A DNA stretch of 62,000 bases from contig RPFO01000256.1 of assembly GCA_009746045.1 (NCBI GenBank), positions 473,441 to 535,440 of the forward strand, given 5' to 3'. Below the pieces are notes generated by a model. It was given only the letters and a program-made list of their open reading frames with translations. It did no database searches and was not told where the DNA came from. The translations under genes were made by a program, and so were the position numbers. This document shows positions 23,901 to 33,812 of the stretch, in pieces (position 1 is the stretch's first letter; each line of letters starts with the position of its first letter). The stretch is from Mesostigma viride. Its lineage: Eukaryota; Streptophyta; Mesostigmatophyceae; Mesostigmatales; Mesostigmataceae.

Positions 23901-26900
23901 TGCAGCTGATGGGTGTGAGGGTAGGTTCTGCACCTGATGGGCGTGAGGGTACACTCTGGACGTGAGCCAGCCATGAGCAGGCGAGTTATGAGACTCTCTG
24001 GCGCCGCAGTGTGCGAGGCGTGAGGGAGTGGGGGCGTGAGGGCATGTTTCTTTTGGGGGTACCTTGACTCTTCTGGGGGAGTTACCCTTGACGACCGACG
24101 CACGAGAGGTGACGCAGGAGAGCATGTGGCGGCAGCCTCAGTTCGCGGTTGGGCGAGGCTGCAGGCACATGCGTTTATACAAATTATTGCACATGGTACA
24201 CACCGAGCTAGATAGCATAGATGGGCGACCGCCTGTGAGTAACATACTGGACGGCGACCGCAGCACATGCCCTCCTGATCATCATCCATGGCTGGGTAAT
24301 ACGTTCATCCTACGCTGGATTATGTGATCAACCTCATCATCCTGAGCGCTGGATGGCCACTACAGTTGAAGTGCAATTTGGAGTGAGGTGGGAGGGGGGG
24401 GGAGGAGGAACGAAACTGTTCCACCCCGCTCGCTTGCGCGTGCTCACCGCATGAGCGATGTTGAGGACCTGAGGACTTGTGAAGACTTTGAAGAGTTGCT
24501 CCTTTTGCCTGTGCACCTATCCACTGCAGCGCAAACACACAGCACATGAGTTGCGCATAGGATGCTTTATTATGGCAAGGGTCGACTAAGCCATGTGACA
24601 TGGGTCATGGATTATGGGTGATGGATGGGTCATGGATAATGGATGGCAACTCACATGGTAGTATATAGTGTGGCAGTGTGCTATTGTCTGGCCCCGTCCT
24701 GTCTGGGTATGCAGACAGATTGGCGCGTGGCTTCCTGTATTCCCCGCTACAAGACCATCAAGGCGATGGCAATGGACTCGGGGCTCGTGGATGGCCTCCA
24801 GTCGTGTGTAGGCAGAGCATTTGGCACACGGCCCTAGAAGCCATGCGTGCAGCCATCTTGGTGGTGTTGAGGAACTTGCATCCAATTTGTCCATTTCTCG
24901 GTCTTCTTATTTGATCTGTTTATTGGACCTGTTTATATATTGGTTTATTTTGTTTATTTATTAATCTGTTTATTTACCGGTTTATTGGTCTGTTTATTTT
25001 GTTTATTTATTGTTCTGTTTATCGACCCATTTATTGATCTGTTATGGATCTGTGTTTCGGCCTGTTTTGCTGTGGTTGTGTGCATTCATGTATGGCTGTG
25101 AATCCTCCTATTTTTTATTGCAACGTAAGTCGATCCACCCCTTTTGGTCTATCATTTTTAGTCGATTTTGATTACACTTGAGTGCGTGCAGGTTGCACGG
25201 GATGAGCAAGGCACCTTGAGTGGCATGAAATGTCGTCATTATTGAGTAATGACAGGCCAGCAGGCAAGCCCTGCCTGTTCTTTATGCATCACCGCAAGCG
25301 CTTCTACCCTTTGTGCCTGTGTTTCGTAGCGAAAATGCGCACGTGTGCATAACATGCTTCTAGCTCACACCATGCCCCCTCCCAAGGGCCACCGGCTCTT
25401 GCTCATGAGTACAATTCACGCCAACTGTTGATGAAACTACCCCGTATCACGAAACTCTCTGCTAAATAAGTTAGTTCTTCCCAAGAAACCCTCTTATGTC
25501 AGACTTCTGCCCTTTGTTTTCTCTATCCTTCAACTGTGGTTCTCACTACAAGTAACTAGGTAAAGTACTTACTTGTCATGTCCATAGCTAGGCATGCCAC
25601 GGAGTAGTATGCTAATCTCACAAGAAAAAATAATAACACAAACAGGACACAAAAGCGAAACAAACAGACAAATCGTCTGCATCATGCCCTAACCCTACAG
25701 GTCACTAGATGGGGGTATAATCCTCATTCAAGCTGTTTTCTGCTGCAATGGCAGACGAGGCGGTACAGTCATTCACGCCTTACGTTGGGTTCGAGGTTTT
25801 TGAGGGGTCAACCCAACTTAAGGCGTGAACCCAACTTAAGGCGTGAATGATTCTACTAAGTTCTACTAATTTGAACTAAAGATACTAAAACATATTTTTC
25901 TGAACTTTGAACTTGGAATGCCGAAATCCTATTCGACCCAACTTAAGGCGTGAACACAACTTAAGCCAACCCAACTTAAGGCGTGAATGACTGTAGTTAA
26001 TTGGCTATCCTCAGGGGCAGTAAGGGGCAGCTCTCACTATAAGGACCCAACACTCTGGCGCGCGTCACGCGCTAGAGTATGCCCCCTCCCCGACGCTCGT
26101 CCTTTTTCAACCCTTCACTGCTTATTCACCTGCTTCCCTTCCCTGCTTCCCGGCCGCAGGTGGCCAACCCCTTTGAGGAGGAGGGCGTGGTCGGCATTAC
26201 CAACTACATCGACATCGGCTGCCAGATCGTGCAGAGGTGCGGGCCCGCCCAGTGATGTCCGACAAGTGTCTCCGTAGGGACATACTGACTGTTGCGTTAC
26301 AGTTAGTGGAATAGGAGAGTTAGTTCATCACAGTTAGTGAAACTGGCATGGGTTGTAAGTCGTCGATGTGGCCCCGCAATATCCATGTTTCTATCGTAAG
26401 TGCTGAAGCTAAGGTCCATTGAAGTGCCTTCCTACCAGAGAAACAAGTGTATTGCAACAAGTATGTGCAGGCTATACTTAGTGGAGCCTAGCCACACCTT
26501 CAAAATCATTGTACAAGTCATTGTCAAGTTAGGCCAGTTCACCATGCTGGGGCCCAGCTCATGCCCCCTTGGTCCAATGTTGTCCCCAATAGCAGCGAGG
26601 GTGGGTGGGTCAGAGCTGCAAAAAGGCCTCCCTATGTTGACCACGCTACTCTGAGTACGTGTGCACATGCATCACAGAGCACAGGGTATCAAGGCGCCGC
26701 ACCCCCCTCAAAAGGGCGGGCACGGTTGACAGTAGGCACTAGTAGCGGCGCACCCCCTCCACTCTAGTCCTATGTCACACAAGCCCCTCACATGGTGTAG
26801 GTGACGTACGGCGGAGCTACGCGATAGGCGGCAGATCGCCCCCTTTGAGCCCGCCGCAACATAACTATAAAATAGCAGATAGCTCAAAAAATAGCTGGAT

Positions 26901-29900
26901 AATGACTATCAATAGAGTCACAAGTCATGACAGTGAGCTATCATAGCGACTGCCTACTACGGCTTCGCAGCGCAGCCCCCTCGTGTACTTGTGACAAACA
27001 GCTAGCCAGACCTGGACAGAGTTAGGTCCAGAGTTGGGGCTCCTGCACGCACGCAGCTCTCTAAATATTTATGATCCAACCAGCGCAGGCATGGCATCAC
27101 TATATATACTACACTGACCATGATATCCATGAGACAACCAGCGCAGGCCAGCAATGTCTGGCACATCTCTGGATGTGTCCGCTTGTATCGGCGGACAGTC
27201 TTCCTGCGCCACCCCCTTGCGATTGCTGGTGACGGTAGAGCTTGGTCTTCCTGCCTGGTATGTGTGTGTGTGTGTGTTTTCTTTCCCTGACAGCAACACG
27301 TTGATCCGCCATTGACTTATTATTCTGCTTGTCACATCTCTCAGTAAATGGCTTTCTGGCATCCTGCGGACATCTTGGACGGCGCTACCCCTTCCAGGAA
27401 TCGTGCCAAACTTTCTTTGCCAGTTGCTGACACCTTGTAGATGCTGCCCGTGGGCTACATTGCTTTATTCGTCCATGATGCTGCTGCCGGTCACGCTCTT
27501 GTCCATCATCATTCTGTCCCATGAGAGCCGCCAGCCTTGTGTTGCAGCCGCTCTCTTCTGGTTGCCTACCCCTTTGTGCCTTACTTGCCGCTATCCCCCG
27601 GTTGCATGCCTTTCCTCGCTCTGTGTTTGTCGATCACATGTTCGCTCTGTTCGCTTTTCGTCGAAACCCACGGGGACCACCGCACCCCCTTGTTTGTCTA
27701 CCTCCACCAACCACATTTGTTTAGGCCACCCCCCGCGTTTTAATACCGCCACCCCCCACGTTTTATCTGCTGCCATCCCCCAGCCTGGACGAGACGGATT
27801 CGACGGTCCCTGACGCGCAGTTCGCTGCCAGCTGGCAGGTCAACAAGAATTGGCTGCTCAAGGTATGTCCCTGGCCCTAACCTGCTGGTATTTTAGAAAT
27901 ATGATTTAGAACGGGTTCGTTAAGAACTGGCTGCCCAGGGTATGTCACTGTCCCACTTGCCATTCCGAAGGAATTTATTTATTTAGTAGTAATGGTTTGT
28001 GATGAAAGCTGATGAGCTTAGAACCAGCTGCTCAAGGTTCGTCATTGCCCCTCGACCTGCTTGTCTGTCTGAAGTGGTTTGTTTTCGTGTCAAGAACCTT
28101 TGTCTCTCTGAAGTGGTTTGTGGTCGTGTTATCAGTCTTGTTAAGAACGGGCGGCCCAAAGTGTGTCACTGGCCCCCACCTGCTTGACATTATTAGTAAT
28201 CCATTCCAAAGGATTCCATGCTTGGGTAAAGTTTGATTAGGTTAAACCTGGCATGCACTCCAGGTGTTTCATTGCCCCGCCTAATAACATTCTAATCGCG
28301 TGAGAATGTTTTGAGCATCTGTAGTCGAGCCGCTTCTTCAATGCGGGCCCAGGAATTTGGAAACGGGGCCAACTGTGGGTCCAAAAAACGCTCTGTTATT
28401 CCTCATTTATGTCAGTTGTAAACCGCTTGAGCCTGCCAGAGCTGATGCTGCTATAGGGTAGCTATATATATGGCACTCTAGGGTAAAAATCATATATATA
28501 AAGCACTACAGGGTAGCTGTAGGGTAACTGCACGTCCCTCCCCCCCTCCCCCATGCACGTCTCTCCTCATTTGCACACGCCACGTCACTACTAGAACGTG
28601 CGTATCCATGTGTGGGCATATGGATTACGTACAGAACACATCCGCCCTTGCACTGCTTAAAGACCTCATCGACCTTTGGACCACGTAAGAGAACACATCC
28701 ACCCTTGGAGCGCGTAGGGAACGAAGACATCAGCATTTTTTGGGTCTCTTGAAGAACTCATCGACCGTTGGGTCCCCGTTGCCAGGGGGCCAGGGTCCTC
28801 AGCTACACAGTCCCATTGCTGTTGTCAACAAGTATTGTACTATACTAGTACTACACACGTGTTATATCATACTAGTATTTTACTAGTACTATATATTACA
28901 CTATTACTATACTAGTATTGTATTATACTACTTCTTGACTGGTCAAGTAACTAGCCATCGTTTACATGTATGGTTCATCATACATCAACCTTTCTTATGT
29001 CGTGGTTTCTGCCTGACAGCCAAGGTCAGCATTGATTTCACTTGGTCAATGTGTCCACCCTCACCCCATTCATGCACATCATCGCCCGCAGGCCAAGGTC
29101 AGCAGCTACGCGGTGGCGGCGGCGGCTGTCTTCAAGGCATGGTGGAACCCAAGCTTCACTCTTGGCATAATGGGTGCGTGGGGTTGTGTTGCTAGACATT
29201 GGTATGGGTGGATCAACAGCGCCCTCATGGGCCCTAATGGGTTGCGTGGTCTGAAGTCGTTTGTTAGTATGGGTGTAGTACAAGAATCGCGGGTGCGTGA
29301 TTGGAGGGAGATTACAGGTGCGTGGGAGTAGGGGCATCGCATGTCCGTCGGTAGCTGTGTAAGAACATCACAACAAGCTTGCAGATTCTTCTTGTGATAA
29401 GAAGGAGTGGTTCCCTTGCATTGCTGTAGCAGGTGCGCTACCAGCGGCGTGAGAGCATTCCGAGAACTTTATCTGGAATTAGGCGTGGTTGTCTTGCAAA
29501 GTTATGGCAGGTGGGACATCAGCATGGTAGTGTACTGTGTACACTACAATGCTGAGGGCATTGACGATCGTCAAAACTAGTTTGGGGGCATCGCAGCTTT
29601 GCCATACGGGCTTGAACGAGGGATGAGGGAGCGGGGGAGGGGTGTTTCCGCTTGGCATTGTAGGTACGTGCCGGGTGTACAAGAGCATGTTAAGGCTATC
29701 ACATAGGGAAGGATATTACAGGTCCCTTGCTATCAGTACTAGGGGGCGTGGGTGGTTGGGCGGGTCCAGGCCATCCCACGTGCGTTTGTGTAAGGGCATA
29801 TGCACAGGTGTGAATGGTTGCGGCCACGATTCAAGTGTGAATGTCAGGGGCGTAACTTGAGAGGCTATCCTCGCGCCAAGTACTGCAATACTGCCACTAC

Positions 29901-30340
29901 GCACGCGGATGTCGTGTATATGTATTGTCGTCAGAAAGCAACAAACGTGAACTCGCTCGCTATGTATGTACACCTCTATGCCCACTCTTCGCTGCTGTAT
30001 TTTGCCATGTCCTTATCCGTTGATATATACAGCAGTTTTTTCTTGTGTTGTTATGTTGCTGGTGTTGGTTGCTATCGTCGCATCACTAATACATATAGCT
30101 CATAAATATATCACTCATAAATATGATTCGTACTCCCGAGTCCCGCATGCCCTGTGTGGATGCAGGTCGCTGCAACTTCAACACCTGGAAACCATCCATT
30201 GGCGCTGTCTTCAAGGTGGAGAACTTCGGTGACGTCAGGTGGGTGGGGGTGATGCGAACGCACCCGCCATCTTTGCACCATGGCGATGCAGCTGTGAAAG
30301 ACAAGGGCACCGTGTGCGTGTGTCTGTTTGTGTTTGTGTG

Positions 30341-30433
<93 letters not shown>

Positions 30434-31524
30434 CGCTCTCTCCCTCTGTCACAAAGCTCAGTCACAGTCGCTGCTGCCTGAAACTCCCATTCTCGTGGGT
30501 CTTCGCCCCCACCAACTGGTAGTACCCTAATATGAGACTCTAGCTACCCTAGTTGACTACCCGATAACCCCTTCTGAGAACCACCCTAATATGAGACTCT
30601 AGCTACCCTAGTTGACTACCCGATAACCCCTTCTGAGAACCACACTAATATGAGACTCTAGCTACCCTAGTTGACTACCCGATAACCCCTTCTGAGAAGC
30701 TGGCCCTGCGTGTGTGTGCCTGTCCCCTCCCCTCCCCCTTCTTCTTGCACCCATTTAACGAGCAAATGAGGGTTTCTGTGAGAGACTCGTGTAGCAAGCA
30801 AGGTATCAAGTTGCAGCAGATGCCTCTTCCCCACCCATCTGCCATGCCTCTTCCGCTCCCATTGACAATTTATATCGCCCAGTGTGGCAATATCAATTAT
30901 ATTGTTCTATTATATTATACCTACCCATGCTTCTGCAGGTGGCATGAGGTGGGGGGCGGTGGGGTGAGGGTTGGGGGAGGACGGAAAAGGGGTGGGGTTG
31001 GGTAGGGCGGGGTCAGGTGGGAGGGGCCCTGTATCGTGCCTTACGTATGTCTCGGGGACGCTGCGTGTGTACATCAACGGGTATATGTTGTGTGATTTTC
31101 AAAAAAATGTTGACCAACTAACAAGTGTTGGGGGGGATGTCGCGGGTTGGGCATGGGGGTGGGGCCCACTTCTGGCCCCGTAATAATTGGCTGGACATGG
31201 GGTGGGGCTTGGCATGGGGGAACGAGGGGGCCGTTCTCTGGGCCCCGTAACAACCTGGCTTGACGTCACAGATACGAGTCTGCGGGCGCCGTCGTCAAGC
31301 AAGCAGCGCCCACCATGCAGCGTCGCGTCATCGTCCCTGACAAGGAGCAGCCAGGGGGGGAGCGGCCCCTGATGCTGTACGACATGGAGCTGAAGCGCGA
31401 CGGGCAAACGGTCGTTCGCAAGTCTGGTGTCCCGGCCGCCGACCCAAAGGACGCGACGCGGAAGGCTTTCTCGCTGCCCACGGGCCGAAATGAGGCAGTG
31501 GATCGTGGCGGCGAATTTCTCTAG
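11947..31524 (+). CDS. OM47: OM47-like outer-membrane beta-barrel protein, 14 exons
   Basis: Proposed exons: 11947-12041, 12166-12310, 13238-13365, 14197-14253, 15110-15193, 15848-16113, 17372-17494, 18999-19138, 19799-19840, 26160-26236, 27784-27862, 29092-29173, 30166-30238, 31272-31524. All use GT-AG, all phases join, and the 1,644 nt give 547 aa ending in TAG. The N-terminus is MGNSLTRA, followed by a proline stretch and PQVMLCPPLF. Conserved-looking blocks include AECPYDYLF, the exon 9-10 block (LVVTRK, NPFEEEGVVGITNYIDIG), the exon 11-12 block (SWQVNKNWLLKAKV, FKAWWNPSFT) and FKVENFGDVRYESA. Order and wording match what I remember of the plant OM47 family (At3g27930), a VDAC-like beta-barrel of the mitochondrial outer membrane; its transport role is unclear. 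The alga's protein is longer, mainly in exons 6 and 14. MGNS could be N-myristoylated (inference). There is no transit peptide. Introns reach 6.3 kb and are full of repeats. Exon ends were chosen by phase and consensus; exons 6 and 12 are the least certain. Confidence 0.75.
13018..13070 (+). repeat. Decayed upstream copy of exon 3 start
   Basis: The sequence GGGCAGCAAGGAGCAGGGTG and the following GCAGGGCACCATCC…GACCTGCCA closely match the first ~53 nt of exon 3 of the OM47-like gene (13238-13290). The copy lies 220 bp upstream inside intron 2. Downstream intron sequence (TCTCC(A/G)TCACAAG) is also present twice, so the duplicated unit spanned the acceptor junction. Confidence 0.8.
13675..13862. 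repeat. 11-bp minisatellite CTGCAAACTGT
   Basis: About 17 tandem copies of CTGCAAACTGT with few variants (CTAT, CTGCGAACT, AATTGT), in intron 3 of the OM47-like gene. I see no similarity to the adjacent exon end. Confidence 0.97.
14323..14391 (+). CDS. Tandem duplicate of exon 4 (alternative exon 4b)
   Basis: Lies 69 bp downstream of exon 4 (14197-14253) and repeats it, including the CGCAG acceptor and the ACG|GTGAG donor. It is 69 nt instead of 57; the extra 12 nt duplicate an AACATTTCA segment (NISLNIS). Both copies start and end in the same phase, so either one, or both, can be spliced in without shifting the frame: 547, 551 or 570 aa. Peptides are QPNDPNSFIMANISTKAS and QPNNPNSFIMANISLNIS plus PKAS. 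Open frame, splice sites and peptide are preserved, which suggests the copy is young or used. Confidence 0.7.
14517..14649. repeat. G-rich (GGGGGA)n tract
   Basis: About 130 bp of GGGGGA/GGGGA purine repeat in intron 4, strongly strand-asymmetric and with G-quadruplex potential on the plus strand. Confidence 0.95.
14938..15012. repeat. 16-bp repeat TTGATGCTGCGATTGC
   Basis: Four tandem copies, followed by looser TGATGCTGC copies up to about 15090, just before exon 5 of the OM47-like gene. Confidence 0.9.
16231..16660 (+). repeat. Three decayed copies of the exon 6/intron 6 junction
   Basis: The junction sequence at 16091-16120 (CCGTATGGGGAGGCGCTGGG then TGGGTT) recurs at 16231-16260 nearly unchanged. 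More diverged copies follow at about 16523-16552 and 16631-16660 (GTATG…GAATAGGCGCTGGGT). The last two also share a preceding CCTTGCAAAGGYACGCTG. All lie within intron 6. Confidence 0.75.
17473..17960 (+). repeat. ~58-bp array built from the exon 7/intron 7 junction
   Basis: The first unit is the real exon 7 end (AAGGCCCTCGGCAGTGATGA then TG) plus the first ~25 nt of intron. It is followed by about seven units of AAGGCCCTCGACAGTGAC-(C/A)GGGGTGAGGGG-GAGCAGGAGGATGGGGGAGG-ATATGTG. Further decayed units near 17930-18010 include GGCCCTCGGTGGTGGAAATGG. Each full unit keeps a GGGGTGAGG that could act as a donor site. Confidence 0.9.
18430..18505. repeat. (GGGTGGGGGMTGGGGGAT)n tract
   Basis: Four copies of an ~18-bp G-rich unit (GGGGATGGGTGGGGG) in intron 7 of the OM47-like gene. 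Confidence 0.9.
18749..18952. repeat. Triplicated CTGCTATCTACATGACCATG unit
   Basis: Three copies starting near 18749, 18804 and 18879. Units are 55-75 bp, with the first shortened at its 3' end. They lie in intron 7, about 50 bp before the exon 8 acceptor. Confidence 0.95.
19706..19723 (+). repeat. Duplicate of exon 9 acceptor junction
   Basis: GCAG followed by CTCATCGCGTCCTACTTC is identical to the first 18 nt of exon 9 (19799-19816) and lies 93 bp upstream in intron 8. It could act as a decoy acceptor, but the following sequence departs from the exon. Confidence 0.85.
20600..22158 (+). mobile_element. LTR-retrotransposon remnant: internal end plus 3' LTR
   Basis: A purine-rich stretch AGGGGGAGG ending at 21104 sits directly before TGTTAGAGAG, as a polypurine tract sits before a 3' LTR. 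A sequence ending CGCTAACA at 22158 gives matching ends TGTTAG…CTAACA and an LTR of about 1,054 bp. Near its 3' part is a TATATATACTCC TATA-like box (about 22050), then ATTTCTGGCCTGCGCTGG, which recurs elsewhere in the window. Upstream, 20600-20859 holds an 87-codon open frame (…DVKNIMQHFPKRCMVNV…) that I do not recognise. No 5' LTR, gag or pol is found, so the element is deleted. It lies in intron 9 of the OM47-like gene. Confidence 0.55.
22614..22752. repeat. 63-bp tandem repeat, ~2 copies
   Basis: A unit containing CGCATCTCCAAAGATATTTAGACAGTAG and ACGGACCGTTACCTCCAAA occurs twice, with partial copies at each edge, in intron 9. Confidence 0.9.
22753..24904. other. Intron 9 interior, no assigned gene
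   Basis: Higher-GC sequence with several overlapping open frames on both strands (up to about 270 codons). None has a recognisable domain and opposite strands are open together, so I do not call genes. Small internal duplications occur, for example GTGCTATTCAC (about 23389 and 23437) and CTGATGGGTGTGAGGGTA (about 23906). A nested gene or unrecognised element cannot be excluded. Confidence 0.45.
24905..25045. repeat. AT-rich degenerate TGATCTGTTTATT repeat
   Basis: About ten loosely conserved copies of a 12-16-bp unit such as GATCTGTTTATT or GGTCTGTTTATTTTG. Confidence 0.8.
25766..25993. mobile_element. Tc1/mariner- or pogo-like MITE
   Basis: A 228-bp element with 26-bp terminal inverted repeats: CAGTCATTCACGCCTTACGT plus TGGGTT on the left (25766-25791) and its reverse complement with one mismatch on the right (25968-25993). 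It is bounded on both sides by TA (25764-25765 and 25994-25995), the target duplication expected of Tc1/mariner elements, and CAGTC is a typical pogo/Tigger-like end. Several extra copies of the TIR core (CCCAACTTAAGGCGTGAA) are inside it. It encodes nothing and would need a transposase from elsewhere. It sits in intron 9, about 170 bp before exon 10. Confidence 0.88.
27129..27153 (-). repeat. Dispersed motif copy (LTR-derived?)
   Basis: Minus-strand copy of the ATTTCTGGCCTGCGCTGG-TTGTCTC motif found in the LTR at 22067-22091. A shorter partial copy lies at about 27073-27088. Further copies are at 31919-31943 (+) and 46097-46121 (-). Confidence 0.75.
27848..28215 (+). repeat. Four-copy array built from the exon 11/intron 11 junction
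   Basis: The real junction (AAGAATTGGCTGCTCAAG|GTATGTCCCTGGCCC…) is followed by three decayed copies at about 27919 (AAGAACTGGCTGCCCAGGGT), 28016 (AGAACCAGCTGCTCAAGGTT) and 28138 (AAGAACGGGCGGCCCAAAGT). Copies 2 and 4 share further downstream sequence (CCATTCC(G/A)AAGGA). All lie within intron 11. Confidence 0.8.
28440..28932. repeat. AT-rich repeats: TAGGGTA motifs and ACTAGT palindrome cluster
   Basis: Around 28455-28530 a TAGGGTAGCTATATATATGG-like motif recurs. From about 28831 to 28932 the hexamer palindrome ACTAGT and variants recur within TACTATACTAGTA sequence, so the segment could fold into several hairpins. It lies in intron 11, with no coding. Confidence 0.75.
29163..29680 (+). repeat. 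Weak copies of the exon 12/intron 12 junction
   Basis: The exon 12 end (CTTGGCATAATG|GGTGCGTGGGG) has loosely matching copies at about 29410-29432 (CTTGCATTGCTGTAGCAGGT) and 29651-29675 (CTTGGCATTGTAGGTACGTG). Shorter CGGGTGCGTG and CAGGTGCGTGGG matches lie between them. The similarity is real in the closest copy but weak in the others. Confidence 0.5.
30341..30437. repeat. (CT)n followed by (GC)n
   Basis: About 78 bp of pure CT followed by an 18-bp GC run that has Z-DNA-forming character, at the start of intron 13. Confidence 0.98.
30523..30700. repeat. 59-bp direct repeat, three copies
   Basis: Three nearly identical 59-bp units containing AATATGAGACTCTAGCTACC and GACTACCCGATAACCCC. The anchors ATGAGACT lie at 30532, 30591 and 30650. 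Very low divergence implies recent amplification. Confidence 0.97.
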
Positions 31525-31895
31525 CCATCTAACAAACAATTTCTTCAGGCTTTTCACCAGGCCTCTTGAACTTTTCCTGGCAAGTGAATCCATTGCAAGC
31601 TCTATCTCGTGTTACGTGTACATATGTCAAAACAACACACCCAGGGTTTACATTCAGGCATCAGGGGGTAGGATCGGTAACACATATCTCATATCGTGAG
31701 GATCGGTAACACGATATAGAAGTCTGCCTCTGTAGTAGCTGCATTTCCTTAACCCATTTAGCTTGCATGGAATATGCATGGCTCATCATAACTAAGTTCA
31801 GTTTTTAGATCACTCACAAGGCCTGACACACGTGCACCTTAATCAACGTATGAATGATGCAGATTGATTATTTGTCTGTTGTTAACTTTAGTGCA

Positions 31896-31900
31896 TGTAA
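31896..31900 (+). terminator. Possible TGTAA polyadenylation signal of the OM47-like gene
   Basis: TGTAA within GTGCATGTAATAAAGG, about 370 nt after the stop. TGTAA is the usual green-algal signal; the site is chosen by motif only. Confidence 0.35.
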
Positions 31901-32059
31901 TAAAGGCGCATATTATAAATTTCTGGCCTGCGTTGGTTGTCTCCTTGATAAACTGCATGGGGCATGGGGCTAAAGTTTTGCATGTATACATGAACATTTA
32001 TTCATGCGCCTCCATTGGGAGAGTCACGCGGTACCAACTTTTTGAACATGGTATGCCTG

Positions 32060-32550
32060 CAGGTTGTAGCTCAGCCCCCCTCCAGAATACCGGCTTCTTC
32101 CCTGCTGTCTGCCGGAGCTGGAGGTAGGTCAGCCATAGCTCCCGTCGCGCCTTTGTTGCTGCGCCATGGTCAAGTCGTCGTCCAGCATGTAGGAGGTCCT
32201 CCGCCTCAAGCATCACCGCTTGCGATGCTTGAGAAACTCCACGGCTTATCCGCCATGGTGTCAAAGGTGAAAAGCAGCGGGAATGGTTCAGCCTTTCCCC
32301 GCGAGCGGGGAAGGCGGATCACGTAACCCCGGCTCGACCTCACGGTTGAGAGCCATGGGGACAACGGTTTTGTTCTCAGACGCCTTGGCCAGGGTCTTGG
32401 GGCAGTCGTCCTGGGCCGGGGCTGTTCGAAGTGCACTTGACGCTGGCGTTAAGGCTACGTTTGTCGAGCTCGGCCTCCTCGCGGAGGTCGAGCGTCTGCT
32501 GCTTGAGCTGTGCTGCGATGGCGGAGGTGGTGGAGGTCAGGTGCGGTTCA
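32060..32550 (-). mobile_element. Retrotransposon ORF1 fragment (family B)
   Basis: The minus strand carries broken frames matching those of the 39671-41760 element: AIAAQLKQQTLDLREEAELD (coiled-coil-like part) and RRELWLTYLQLRQTAGKKPVFWRGAEL (C-terminal part resembling an L1 ORF1p C-terminal domain). Stops and frameshifts separate them, so it is a dead copy. Confidence 0.65.
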
Positions 32551-32900
32551 GCAGCATGGGAGATCATGTAGCATGTATTCCTTTGCTTAATTGTGGGTGG
32601 GGGCGAGCGCGGAGCCGCGAAAACGAACTAAGCTAACTATAATATAATCTAGTCTAGTATACCAAAATCCTAGCTACTCTAAGTAAGCAATGCGCCCCTT
32701 CCTCCTGGGGGGCTGGGGCGCTTGCCCACAGGGGCTGGCGTGTGGGCCTGGACAATGGTCTGCCATCTCTTCTTGTCCTGCATGGCAGTCCAAGCTAGAG
32801 AGAGGGAGGTCGAAATGCGGTGTTCAAACTGAGCTGGGACCATGAGGTCGGCCAGCAGCTGATCTGTGTAGACAATATGGCTGGTCTACCAACCCTGGCA
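32551..32900 (-). mobile_element. LINE 3' end fragment (family A)
   Basis: The minus strand matches the end of the LINE copy at 43210-43430: a C-terminal segment (LLADLVVPAQFEHRI…, then tryptophan-rich and basic residues) followed by a 3' UTR that runs to GATCTCCC at 32551. The terminal hairpin is cut off where it meets the ORF1 fragment. Confidence 0.65.
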
Positions 32901-32911
32901 AGGTTGTGTCC

Positions 32912-33505
32912 TGTCCCCACTGATCATCAGTTCATTATTGTCGTGGATCACGTCATGCGCCAGGCACGTGCGCGCTTCAGTGCCGCCATTTAGGGGTTCG
33001 AGCCTGGCTTGGACCACAGTGAGGGAGGCGGTGGCCCTGTCTATCGCCTGTCCGACCTGAAATATGCGGATGATACCACCCTCATTGAGCGCCCCGAGCA
33101 CATTCAGACGCCACCTGGCTGGACCGGTCTGGGCTTGCAGCATTGCAATGGAAGCACGGGCGGTAGGGCTGGAGATAAATTTGCGTCAAAACCGGGGCGA
33201 TGGTGATTGGTGCTACCACTTTCCCGCCTCTCCCGCGGCTGCTAGACGGGCTGAGGTCCCGTTCCGTGATCGCTTCAAACTGCCGGGGGAGCATGCTCCC
33301 TGACACTGCCGACGATGTGGACACCCTCATCGGCCTGGCCTGGGCCAAGCTCCGCTCGCTCAACACCTACTGGCACTCGAAGGACCTTGGCAAGGACCGC
33401 AAGAGCGTGCTCTTCAAGGTCTTGGTTCTCACGGTATACTCACATACTGTACGGCGCCGAGGCATGGACGCTCACGGATCGACAACCTGGTCACCCGGCT
33501 GATCA
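32912..33505 (+). pseudogene. LINE reverse-transcriptase pseudogene
   Basis: Frames in succession give FIIVVDHVMRQARARF, then LSDLKYADDTTLIERPEHI with the YADD catalytic motif at about 33064-33075. After it come VKTG…MVIGAT, GSMLPDTADDVDTLIGLAWA, LNTYWHSKDLGKD…KVLVLTV and a degraded YGAEAWTLTD (about 33447-33480). This order (YADD, GSxLPD, AW, YGAEAWTLT) is the standard palm-to-thumb end of LINE RTs. Several frameshifts and a stop break it. The finger domain and endonuclease are missing. Confidence 0.8.
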
Positions 33506-33524
33506 TGAACAGCAGAGTATATAT

Positions 33525-33812
33525 ACAGAGCGGCTCTTGGTGAGCAACGGGTCTGTCGGCAGCTGGAATTTTATAGAGGCGGATTCGAATGCAGTGAGCC
33601 CGGCTGGTTTTTGTGCCGCGGCTCTTGTTGGTGAGCAATGGGTCTGTCGGCAGCTGGAATTTTATAGAGGCGGATGCGAATGCAGTGAGCCCGGCTGGTT
33701 TTTGCATGTGCCGCGGCTCTTGGTGAGCAACGGGTCTGTCGGTGAGCTGGAATCTTATAGAGGCGGATTCGAATGCAGTGAGCCCGGCTGGGTTTTGTGC
33801 CGGCGCGGCTCG
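33525..33812 (+). repeat. Three ~93-bp tandem units after a TATA-like box
   Basis: Three copies of CGGCTCTTGGTGAGCAACGG … CTGGAATTTTATAGAGGCGG … GTGAGCCCGGCTGG start near 33531, 33618 and 33713. TATATATACAG lies immediately before the first. They precede the GC-rich decayed ORF region and may be promoter monomers of a mobile element (inference). Confidence 0.85.

Noticed and set aside
22546-23965. Nested genes in intron 9 (275- and 213-codon frames)
   Set aside because: The first frame starts in a 63-bp tandem repeat; both overlap antisense open frames and show no domain.
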